Source of the DNA: CAITUY01 sp964611575
GTDB lineage: Bacteria; Verrucomicrobiota; Kiritimatiellia; CAIKKV01; CAITUY01
Direction of reading: 5' to 3'
NCBI GenBank assembly: GCA_964611575.1
Contig: CAZTAJ010000017.1
Location: forward strand, 1 to 50,839
DNA length: 50,839 nt
In this document: piece after piece, positions 15,545 to 23,800 of the stretch
Position numbering within the stretch: position 1 is the first letter of the stretch
Layout of the letters: every line of letters begins with the position of its first letter
Translations under genes and position numbers: made by a program
Notes under the pieces: generated by a model
What the model saw: only the letters and a program-made list of their open reading frames with translations
The model's database searches: none
Told to the model about the DNA's origin: nothing

Positions 15545-16975
15545 TCACCCCTTCACGCAGATCATCGGATCGAGGCGGGCCACCTTGCGCGACAGTCCGG
15601 CGGCGTGCGTGACGTCGACCACCTCGCCGACGTCCTTGTAGGCCGACGGCGCCTCTTCGGCCACGCCGCGCAGGGACTGAGTCTTGATGGTGATGTTCCG
15701 CCGCCGCAGCCGTTCCACCACATCCGCGCCGCGGTTCTGCTTCATCGCCGCGCTGCGGCTGAGACTCCGGCCCGCCCCGTGGCAGGCCGAACTGAAGGCC
15801 AGCGTTTCGCTCGCCGCCGTGCCCGCCAGGATGTAGGAGCACGTCCCCATCGACCCGCCGACCAGCACCGGTTGCCCGATCGTCTTGAGATCGGCCGGCA
15901 CATCGGCAAGGCCCGGCCCGAACGCGCGCGTGGCGCCCTTGCGGTGCACATACACCTCCCGCCGCCGCCCCGCCACCTCGTGCTCCTCAAGGCTGCAGAC
16001 ATTGTGCGACACGTCGTACAACAGGGGCAGGCGCCCGTCGCCCGTCAGGCGTTCGAACACTTCGCGAACGAAGTGAGTCAGAATCTGGCGGTTCGCCAGC
16101 GCACAGTTGGCCGCGGCCAGCATGGCCCCGAAATAGGCGCGCCCGTCCGGCGACCGGATCGGCACGGACGCCAGTTCGCGATCGACCAGGTGAATGCCGT
16201 ATCCGGCCGCCGCGTTCACCATACGCCGGGCGAATTCCGTGGCCACCTGGTGCCCGAGTCCGCGCGACCCGCAGTGGATGCTGATGACGATGCCGCCGGG
16301 TTTCAGTCCAAAGGCGGCGGCCGCCGCCGCATCGTACACCTCGGTCACCGTCTGCAATTCAAGATAGTGATTGCCCGACCCCAGCGTGCCCATCTCGTCC
16401 GCCTGCCTCCGCCGGGCCTCGCCGGAGACCTCCGCGGGGACTGCCCCGTCATAGCATCCGTTGTGTTCGATCCGGCCAAGATCGTCCGGCGTTCCATAAC
16501 CCGCCCCGACAGCCCAGCGGGCGCCGCCGGTCAGCATGGCCGTCAGTTCGCGGTCGTCCAGATGCAGTCGGCTGGTGCTGCCGACGCCGGCGGGAACGTG
16601 GCGAAACAACGCCTCCGCCAGTTTCGCCCGCAGGGGCTCGATATCGGACGCCATCAAGGGGGTCAACAAAGTGCGGACGCCGCACGAGATATCGAAGCCC
16701 ACCCCGCCCGCCGAGATCACGCCCCCCTCATCGGGATCGAAAGCGGCCACGCCGCCAATCGGGAACCCGTAGCCCCAGTGAGCATCGGGCATCGCATAGG
16801 CCGCCTGGACGATGCCGGGCAGCGACGCCACATGGGACACCTGCTCGCGCACCTTCTCGTCCATATCCCGCACGAGCGTCTCGGAGCCATAGAGCACGCC
16901 CGGCACCCGCATCCGGCCGGAACGCGGGATTTCCCAGGCCCATTCGCCCGTTCGATTGAGTGACGCAATATCCAT
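15545..16975 (-). CDS. rtcB: RNA-splicing ligase RtcB
   Basis: 476-residue RNA ligase that joins 2',3'-cyclic phosphate or 3'-phosphate ends to 5'-hydroxyl ends using GTP and manganese. Conserved blocks are present: GGVGFDISCGVR (metal-binding cysteine), GTLGSGNHYLEL, HCGSRGLGHQ, and the guanylylation region CHGAGRSLSR, followed by the C-terminal DVVDVTHAAGLS-type block ending DPMICVKG. The chosen ATG 16975 aligns with the usual family start and follows GGGATTGGGA; an earlier in-frame codon would add only a short tail. It lies downstream of archease, its known activator, on the same strand with a 61-base gap. Confidence 0.94.
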   Translation of the reverse strand: MDIASLNRTGEWAWEIPRSGRMRVPGVLYGSETLVRDMDEKVREQVSHVASLPGIVQAAYAMPDAHWGYGFPIGGVAAFDPDEGGVISAGGVGFDISCGVRTLLTPLMASDIEPLRAKLAEALFRHVPAGVGSTSRLHLDDRELTAMLTGGARWAVGAGYGTPDDLGRIEHNGCYDGAVPAEVSGEARRRQADEMGTLGSGNHYLELQTVTEVYDAAAAAAFGLKPGGIVISIHCGSRGLGHQVATEFARRMVNAAAGYGIHLVDRELASVPIRSPDGRAYFGAMLAAANCALANRQILTHFVREVFERLTGDGRLPLLYDVSHNVCSLEEHEVAGRRREVYVHRKGATRAFGPGLADVPADLKTIGQPVLVGGSMGTCSYILAGTAASETLAFSSACHGAGRSLSRSAAMKQNRGADVVERLRRRNITIKTQSLRGVAEEAPSAYKDVGEVVDVTHAAGLSRKVARLDPMICVKG

Positions 16976-17036
16976 GATCCCAATCCCCATCAACCCTGAA
17001 CGAAGAACCACGAACCGGGAACCTTGATCCCTTCCC

Positions 17037-17456
17037 TCAAACGTCCACCACGCACTGGGCGATCCACAGGCCGTGTGGCTCGGAGGCCACGCGCAACTCG
17101 TGATAGCTCACGCCCTTGACCTCCACGGCCGGTTGATGACGCGCGGGGTCCACGCGCTCGCCCCACGCCGAGGCGGTCAGGGTGGCGCCGTGGATCTGCA
17201 CCTCGAACCGGCTGAAGAGCATTCGCCGGGCGGACATCTCACACACCAGCCGGCTGAGCCAGTCCACCAGCAGCAACTCCAGGTTCGACGCCTCGCAGAT
17301 GATGGACACCCGGTGGGCCGGACGCACGCCGACAAGGTCGGTTACCGTGGCGGTCAGCGCCAGGGCCGTCTGCTCAAACGCCTCGGCCGGCGTACGACCA
17401 AATCCGCGCACCCCGATATCGGCCTGATGTTCGAAATGCTCCCAGTGGGGTGTCAT
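17037..17456 (-). CDS. Archease (RtcB activator)
   Basis: 139 residues with the archease features: EHQADIGVRGFG at the N terminus, the EASNLELLLVDWLSRLV core, and a terminal VVDV whose aspartate corresponds to the C-terminal calcium-binding residue. Archease lets RtcB turn over by promoting its guanylylation. The gene stands directly upstream of rtcB on the same strand, the common arrangement for a tRNA or RNA repair pair. ATG 17456 is preferred; a TTG four codons upstream is possible. No RtcR-type regulator or RtcA cyclase is nearby. Confidence 0.88.
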   Translation of the reverse strand: MTPHWEHFEHQADIGVRGFGRTPAEAFEQTALALTATVTDLVGVRPAHRVSIICEASNLELLLVDWLSRLVCEMSARRMLFSRFEVQIHGATLTASAWGERVDPARHQPAVEVKGVSYHELRVASEPHGLWIAQCVVDV

Positions 17457-17551
17457 ACACGTCACCAACTGCTGTCACAGCTCGTCGACGTCGATGGTAT
17501 CATTTCCGCGAGGTCCACGGAGACAAATTCGCCTATTGCCAGCCACCCCAT

Positions 17552-17622
17552 GGGAGGGCGCGCATGCTGCGCGCCGCGGACGGCGACACGGCGCTTGTGG
17601 CGCCGCAAGCGCTATCCCTCCC
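17552..17622. repeat. GGGAGGG-footed twin-hairpin element
   Basis: Outer arms TGGGAGGG and CCCTCCCA enclose the perfect hairpin GCGCGCA-TGC-TGCGCGC and a second hairpin with stem GCGCTTG/CAAGCGC. It belongs with 5268-5318 and 34412-34462 and lies between divergently transcribed archease and the CoiA-like gene. Confidence 0.75.
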
Positions 17623-17724
17623 AACAATGCAACACCACTGGACATTCATGACCTCCCACCTTCTCCCCGTCTCCATCCACAACTCGGAACTTGATCCGGC
17701 CAGCCGCTCACATAACATGGTTTC

Positions 17725-18879
17725 ATGTTCAAGTGCTTGGACAGCGCACAGGAGCACGACATCGTCATCCTCGACGATCGGTGGGGTGACGCGGAGGCCC
17801 TGGCTAATCTGCGGGCTTTGGGTCGCGACGGGGCCTTGCTGTGTCCCGAATGCCGTCAGCCGGTACTCGTCAAGGCCGGGGAAATGAAAGTCCGACACTT
17901 TGCTCACCGCGAGTTAGGGACGTGCGCCTTGCAGGACGAGTCCCCCGATGTGCTGCAAGCGCGCCGTGTTTTGTATGCCTGGCTCCAGCAACGACTCGGC
18001 GACGGCGCACGTGGCAATGTGACCGTCGAGAAACGGGTCCACCCGGACTTGCCGCGGCCGGTCGATTGCTGGGTGGAACTGGCCCAGGGCGGAAGCCATG
18101 CGTACTGGATTCTCAACCAAGGGCTCAGGAAACGTGAGGAACTGCGCCAGATCCTGAAAGACAGCGGCGCCCGCGCGCACTGGCTCTTCACATCTTCCAA
18201 GCTCACCCACGCCGACGATGCGAAAGACCAGTTCGATCTCACCCCGACGGAACGCGACTTCATGACACGCTCGCCCTACGCCCGTCTGTACGGATCCTCC
18301 CGCGATTGTCTTCACTATCTCGACGGAACCGGCGCGGGGCGACTGACCACGTTACGCGGTCTTGTGCTTATGCACCCGCCTCAACGCTACGAGTGCTGTG
18401 CCGAATGCATCACGCCTCTGGCCGAGGTGCGCATGACGCCCAAGGGGGAATTCGTGCACCCCGGCGAGTACGAGCGTCTGGAGGAGTTGCTCGCCAAAGA
18501 GCGGCAGACGCAGGAAGCACAGCAGGAGCGGAAACGGCGTCGCACGGCGGAGCAGGAAGCCAGACGCGGGGAGAACGTGCGGACTTCCTCCGAACGGAAG
18601 GCAGCCGTGCCGCTGGTGGCGTGGGCGCCTGACCCGGACGACAGTCTGCCTCCCGTCGTTCGAGAGTCGCCTCCCGCGATGGTTCCTGCGCCAGTTCCCG
18701 AGGAGACCGTCCTCCGGTGGGGAACGCCGCTCCCGTGCGAACACTGCGGAACAGTGGTGACCCGTTACCTCTCGATGAAACCAGACACCCGCACCTGCGT
18801 TTGCCTGACCTGTGGCGAGCGCATCCAACGCGAAAGAATCAACGCGCCCCCAACTCGCCCGCCGCCGCGTCGCTGGTAG
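17725..18879 (+). CDS. CoiA-like protein with two zinc-binding modules
   Basis: 384 residues. The N terminus resembles competence protein CoiA: LLCPECRQPVLVKAGEMKVRHFAHRE (C40, C43, H58), then ESPDVLQARRVLYAWLQ, and a strand RPVDCW (D114), as in the CoiA nuclease-like domain. The following strand reads AYWILNQGLRKREEL, where family members usually have an acidic residue before the glutamine, so the nuclease site may be altered. The middle (about 230-290) is a charged, probably coiled-coil segment rich in Glu/Arg/Gln. The C terminus has a second Cys4 module (PCEHCG ... CLTCGER). No com genes are adjacent. Possible roles are DNA-uptake processing or a defence-type nuclease; neither is established. 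Confidence 0.65.
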   Translation: MFKCLDSAQEHDIVILDDRWGDAEALANLRALGRDGALLCPECRQPVLVKAGEMKVRHFAHRELGTCALQDESPDVLQARRVLYAWLQQRLGDGARGNVTVEKRVHPDLPRPVDCWVELAQGGSHAYWILNQGLRKREELRQILKDSGARAHWLFTSSKLTHADDAKDQFDLTPTERDFMTRSPYARLYGSSRDCLHYLDGTGAGRLTTLRGLVLMHPPQRYECCAECITPLAEVRMTPKGEFVHPGEYERLEELLAKERQTQEAQQERKRRRTAEQEARRGENVRTSSERKAAVPLVAWAPDPDDSLPPVVRESPPAMVPAPVPEETVLRWGTPLPCEHCGTVVTRYLSMKPDTRTCVCLTCGERIQRERINAPPTRPPPRRW

Positions 18880-19315
18880 GCACTACGCCCGTACGCGGGA
18901 GAGCGCGCGGGCGGCGGCCCGAAGCGCCGGCAACGCCATGCGATCCTTGGTGAAGGCGAGTGCGTGGCGCACGGACGAGTGCCCTCCTCAGCCGCTGCAG
19001 GGGCGGCAGATCCAGATTCTGGAGCGTACGGAACATGACATCCCGATCGGCGCCGGGGTGGCGGCGGTGCAGGGCTTCGGCCTGCGTCTGCAACTCACGG
19101 AGCCGTGCAACGGCAGTCGCTTCGTCAGTCAGAAAGGCCGCCGGGCTCACACCGAGCACGCGGGCCAGCCGCCCGACCGACTTGGGCAGGATGGAATCCT
19201 TGCGGGCCAGCGAATAATAGGCGGTGCGGCTCACCTCCGCCGCGCGCAGGGCGGTACTGAGCGGCATACGCCGTTCCGCACAAAGTCGCCTGAGTCCAGC
19301 CTGATCGATTTGCAT
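18839..19315 (-). CDS. XRE-family HTH regulator with a probable C-terminal frameshift
   Basis: The annotated frame gives 158 residues. Residues 1-65 form a helix-turn-helix (LSTALRAAEVSRTAYYSLARKD) resembling regulators that partner nucleotidyltransferase genes. From about 18970 the frame turns into low-complexity Arg/Gly/Pro sequence and runs 41 bases into the convergent CoiA-like gene. Removing one base there continues as RHALAFTKDRMALPALRAAA and stops at 18883, four bases past the neighbour's stop. A one-base insertion, real or from sequencing, is therefore likely. The perfect 19-base palindrome nine bases upstream of the start suggests autoregulation. Confidence 0.7.
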   Translation of the reverse strand: MQIDQAGLRRLCAERRMPLSTALRAAEVSRTAYYSLARKDSILPKSVGRLARVLGVSPAAFLTDEATAVARLRELQTQAEALHRRHPGADRDVMFRTLQNLDLPPLQRLRRALVRAPRTRLHQGSHGVAGASGRRPRALPRTGVVPTSDAAAGELGAR

Positions 19316-19323
19316 GTCGATAA

Positions 19324-19342
19324 TGTGCTATTTAATAGCACA
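19324..19342. promoter_or_regulatory. Perfect 19-base operator-like palindrome
   Basis: TGTGCTATT-T-AATAGCACA, nine-base arms with a one-base centre, sits immediately upstream of the XRE regulator start and in the region shared with the divergent DUF4143 ATPase. TTGACG (19350-19345, minus strand) abuts it. It is a probable binding site for the XRE regulator. Confidence 0.65.
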
Positions 19343-19517
19343 CGCGTCAATGGCAAAGAAATGATCGAACGTCTACACCGATGCCGTGGATGGCGTCTCG
19401 ACCCGGTTCTATCAGGTCGAAGCGCAGTAGTCGGGCCGGGCTGGCCAAGCACGCCCACCAGCGCCAGCCCGGCAATTAATCATTGAAAATCCAATCTTTA
19501 ATGTTACCTTTTCAAGC

Positions 19518-20675
19518 ATGATATCCCGTCCATGGGCATTGGCTGCCGTGAAAGCGGCTTTTTCGGCTCATCCCGCTGTTGCGATTACAGGACCGCGGCA
19601 GAGCGGCAAGACAACGCTGGCCAGACAACTTGCAGCCGACGAAAGAGTGACGTCTTATTTTGACCTCGAGAAGGCTACCGACCGGCAGAAACTGAGCGTA
19701 CCGGAACAGACTCTGGCACCCCTTGAAGGATTGATTGTCATCGACGAAATCCAACGCAGCCCGACACTGTTCGAAACCCTGCGTGTGCTATTGGATCGAC
19801 CGGCTAACCCATCCCGCTTCCTTCTCCTGGGGAGCGCTTCTCCTGACCTGATCCGGGGTGTGTCCGAATCATTGGCAGGCCGTGTCGGTTTGGTCGATCT
19901 GGCGGGTTTCGACCTGCGTGAAACGGGACCGGATTCCCTGCCTGATCTCTGGTTGCGCGGCGGCTTCCCGCGCTCCTTTCTTGCGACTGACGATGCCGCC
20001 TCGATCATCTGGCGGTCCAGCTTCATCCGCACATTCCTGGAACGCGATATTCCCCAGTTTGGAATCACCGTGCCCGCCGAAACCTTGCGCCGATTCTGGA
20101 CCATGATCGCCCACTATCACGGCCAGGTGTGGAACGGGGCGGAATTCGCCCGGGCGCTCGGCGCGAGTGAACCGACCGCCCGCCGCTATCTCGACATTCT
20201 GGCCGGGGCGTTCATGATCCGTGTGTTGCCGCCATGGTTCCAGAATCTCAAGAAGCGCCAACTGAAATCCCCAAAGATCTACGTGAGGGATTCGGGAATC
20301 TTCCACTCCCTGTTGGGATTGGAAACCCGGGATCAGTTGCTGGGGCACCCCAAATTGGGCGCCTCCTGGGAGGGCTTTGTCATCGAACAAATCCTGGCCG
20401 GACTTGATTCGCACTCGGCCACTTTCTGGGGTACCCATGGCGGCGCGGAACTGGATTTGCTCGTGACACTGCGCGGTAAACGGTATGGGTTCGAATGCAA
20501 ATATGCCGATGCTCCAAGTTCAACCCGTTCCATGCGCGTGGCAATGGAGGACCTGGGATTGGATCACCTCTGGGTTGTCTATCCCGGGCAGGAGCGCTAT
20601 CCCTTGGATGATCGCATTACGGTCATTCCCGCTCGTGGCATCCCGGAACTGCTTCACGATATGCCCAGCCGGTAA
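19518..20675 (+). CDS. AAA ATPase with DUF4143 C-terminal domain
   Basis: 385 residues. Walker A GPRQSGKTT (25-33), Walker B LIVIDEIQR and sensor LLLGSAS make up an AAA-type core. The C-terminal half is DUF4143-like: YLDILAGAFMIRVLPPW, then AELDLLVTLRGKRYGFECKYA, whose ELD...ECK resembles a PD-(D/E)XK nuclease core. The function of this widespread family is unknown. The upstream region is AT-rich (TTGAAA at 19483) compared with the surroundings, and the gene is divergent from the XRE regulator, so it may have been acquired horizontally. A second, only distantly similar member is at 36036. Confidence 0.85.
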   Translation: MISRPWALAAVKAAFSAHPAVAITGPRQSGKTTLARQLAADERVTSYFDLEKATDRQKLSVPEQTLAPLEGLIVIDEIQRSPTLFETLRVLLDRPANPSRFLLLGSASPDLIRGVSESLAGRVGLVDLAGFDLRETGPDSLPDLWLRGGFPRSFLATDDAASIIWRSSFIRTFLERDIPQFGITVPAETLRRFWTMIAHYHGQVWNGAEFARALGASEPTARRYLDILAGAFMIRVLPPWFQNLKKRQLKSPKIYVRDSGIFHSLLGLETRDQLLGHPKLGASWEGFVIEQILAGLDSHSATFWGTHGGAELDLLVTLRGKRYGFECKYADAPSSTRSMRVAMEDLGLDHLWVVYPGQERYPLDDRITVIPARGIPELLHDMPSR

Positions 20676-20842
20676 CGTCCGCCATTCCGCCTCAGTCCTC
20701 GCAGTAGGATCCTACCGCCCGGCGGCCGGGGGCGGACGCCGGTAGACCTGTGTGCCGAACTGCGGCAGGTCTTCCGGCAGAAAAAACATGCTGCCGTTGA
20801 TCCAGATGCGGCCGGCGCTGAGGAAGGCGTGTAACGCTTGTT

Positions 20843-23800
20843 TCAGCGTGGCGCGGGATCCCGCTCCACCTTGATCCGGTAGAAGCATGGCCCTGGGGCC
20901 CCATCGTAGTCCGAGAAGAAGTTACTGACCACGGTCGGGAGACTCTCGCTATTGAGGAGAGTGGTCCAGTCTCCGTCGGCGGCATGGAGGGTATCGCTGC
21001 GTTGGAGGTACTGGCGCGCCCAGCGGCCGCCCTGCCAGTTGATCTTCAAGCCGCCGCCGTCGGGGCCATGATTAGTCACCCTCAGGACCGAATTGCTTCC
21101 CCGCGGATCGGTATCGGCTGCGTATTCCTCAAGATTGTCCGCGCCGTCATGGTCGGGATCGGCGTCATCGCCGCCGATATCCCAATCGGCCAACTCGGCG
21201 GTGGTGAAGTAGTGCGACCGCCAGTCGCCGTACGCGAGATCCTTGACCATCAGGGTGAAGTCGATGCCGCTGACGCCGCTCGCCGACATTACTGGCACTC
21301 CCCAAGGCATGCCGTTGACGACATCGTTGAACCATTCATCGGTGTACGGCAGGTTGTGGATGTTCGGAGCCGCCCTCACCCGATATATTATGCCGGTCGG
21401 CACCATGAACGAGTAGTACCCTGACGCATCCGTGTTGCACCCCGCCATCCAGGACCCGCTGGCATTGTCCTCGGCATAGACATGGCACCCGGCAAGGCTG
21501 CCGGCACCATCTTCCCTGTAGACATGCCCGGAAATCACACCTCCGGCCATAAGATGAAAATCAATCCCGGGCTCATCCACCGCAACACGTACTTCAACCG
21601 GTTCTGCCGCATACCGGAAAGGAGTGTTCTCGTGAAAAAGGTCCACATAGGGAAGGCCGCTGTTCGAGGGACGGGCAACGACGCGGTAGGTGCCCGCCGG
21701 CAGGACGAGGGTGTAGCTTCCATCGGGCGCGCTGTTGTCCCATCCCATCCACTCTCCCGACATGGATTCCTCGGCGCCGATATGGCAGTTTTCCAGGGCA
21801 GTGTTTCCCGCCCCCGTGTAGATATGCCCGGAAACGGTCCCGGCACGTCCCAACACGAAATCGATGCCCTCGGCGTTGTTCGACTCGTCGACGGCCACCG
21901 GCACAGCGCCTCCGTAGTAATAGGTGTTGCTGTAGAATCGGCTCTCGTACAAGAGCCCGTTCTGCGCCGGAAATGCCCTCACCCGGTAGGTGCCCACCGG
22001 CAACCGCAGCCTGTAATGGCCCTCGTCGTCCGTGTTATCTCCCGCCATCCAGTTGTTCGAGTCGTAGTCGCTGGCAGAGACGTGACAATTCACCAGCACA
22101 TTCGAGCCGTCTTCGCCGTAGACGTACCCGGAGATGGTGCAACCGGAACTCAGCGTGAAATCGATGTTCGGGGTATTGTTGGACACGACCACGGTTACGA
22201 GGGTGGCATCCGCCCGGTTGGCCGCATTGCTGTAATGTTGATCGGCAAACGGCAAATTGTCCTGGGTGGGCTTGGCCCTCACGACATACGAGCCGGCGGG
22301 GAGCCGGAGGGAATAGGCGCCGTCGTCTTCCGTCTGATCCTCAGCCCGCCATTGGCCAGTGTCGGGATCGTCGGCACAAACCCGGCAGTTGGCCAAGGGC
22401 GTGACCCCATCCTCCTGGTACACATGGCCCGAGAGCGTCCCGCCTGGCTGGAGCTGGAAGTCGATACCGGGCGTGTCATCCGTGCCTTTCACGACAACGG
22501 GCTCAGCGTCCTCCCACGCGAAAACGTCGTCATAGTACGCGTCCATGTAGGGCAGATCGTCGTTGGAGGGGCGCGCCACCACCCGATAGGTCCCCGCCGG
22601 CAACACGAGCTGATAACTGCCGTCGGACTCGGTGTTGTCCCAGGCCATCCACTCTCCCGTGGTGTAGTCCTCAGCGCCGATGTGGCAATCCTCCAGCGGG
22701 GTCGTTCCCACACGGATATGGCCCGAAATGGTCCCGGCCGGCGCCAGCGTGAAGTTCACGCCGTCGCGGTCGCTGCCTTCACCGATGGTCACCGGTTCGG
22801 CCTCATCGTACCGATAGGTGTCATCGTAGAATTTACTCTCGAACCGGAGCCCTTCCTCGGCCGGAACCGCCCGCACCCGGTAGGTGCCTGGAGGCAGCCA
22901 CAAGGTGTAACGGCCCTCATCATCCGTATTGTTCCCCGCCATCCAGTCGTTCGAGTCATAGTCAGAGGCGAACACGTGGCAGTCCTCAAGCGGGGTTGTG
23001 CCGTCTTCGTGGTAGACGTACCCGGCGATCATGCAAGCCTGGCTGAGCCGGAAATCGACGTTGGAGCGAATGCCGCCACTGACCATGTCCAGTTCCATGG
23101 CCTCGGCCTCTGAAGTCGTGTTGCTGAAGTACTGGCGCACGAAGGGCAGGTCATCCCAATCGGGCCGCGCCTCCACCCGGTATGTGCCGGGCGGCACGAC
23201 AATCGTGAAGTAGCCGTTCTCGTCGGTGTTACTGTCAGTATCGTAACTCTCGTCAAGCGTCTCGGCCTTCACGGGGCAATCCTCAACCGGCGCTACGCCA
23301 TCCTCCTCGAACACGCGACCGCTGATGATGCCTCCCTCCTCCAGATCAAAATCGATCCCCGTCGCCGGCGCATCCACGGCGGCGGCGACCAAAGCAGCGG
23401 AAGACCCGTCAGACGTGCCCCCATAGTACTGCGAGACCCAGAACAGGCCTTCCCCCTCGGGACTTTGGACCTCTACGATGTAATTGCTTCCCGGGGGGAC
23501 ATCGAGCGAATAACACCCGTTCTCGTCGGTCTCACCCCCGGCGCGCCGGTCCCAGTCATCTCCGAACCGCTCGCTCACCGACACCCACATACCCGGCAAA
23601 GGGGCGCTATCCCCTCTCACTACTCCCCGGATCTGAGCGGCGCGCGACAGGTAAAAGTCGATTCCATTCGTGCCGGCAGGGGTGTTCACGACCGGATCCG
23701 CCAGCATGCCATTTTCGTCCTGCTCCCATTCAAAATGGTTGGCGTATGTCTGACCGACGAAGCCCGGGAACTCGTTGGCAACCAGCGCCAGCGCGCCGGT

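Noticed and set aside
21239..23326. Regular ~298-base repeats considered as a CRISPR array
   Set aside because: Units are contiguous, coding, divergent and far longer than CRISPR repeats; they encode beta-sandwich domains.
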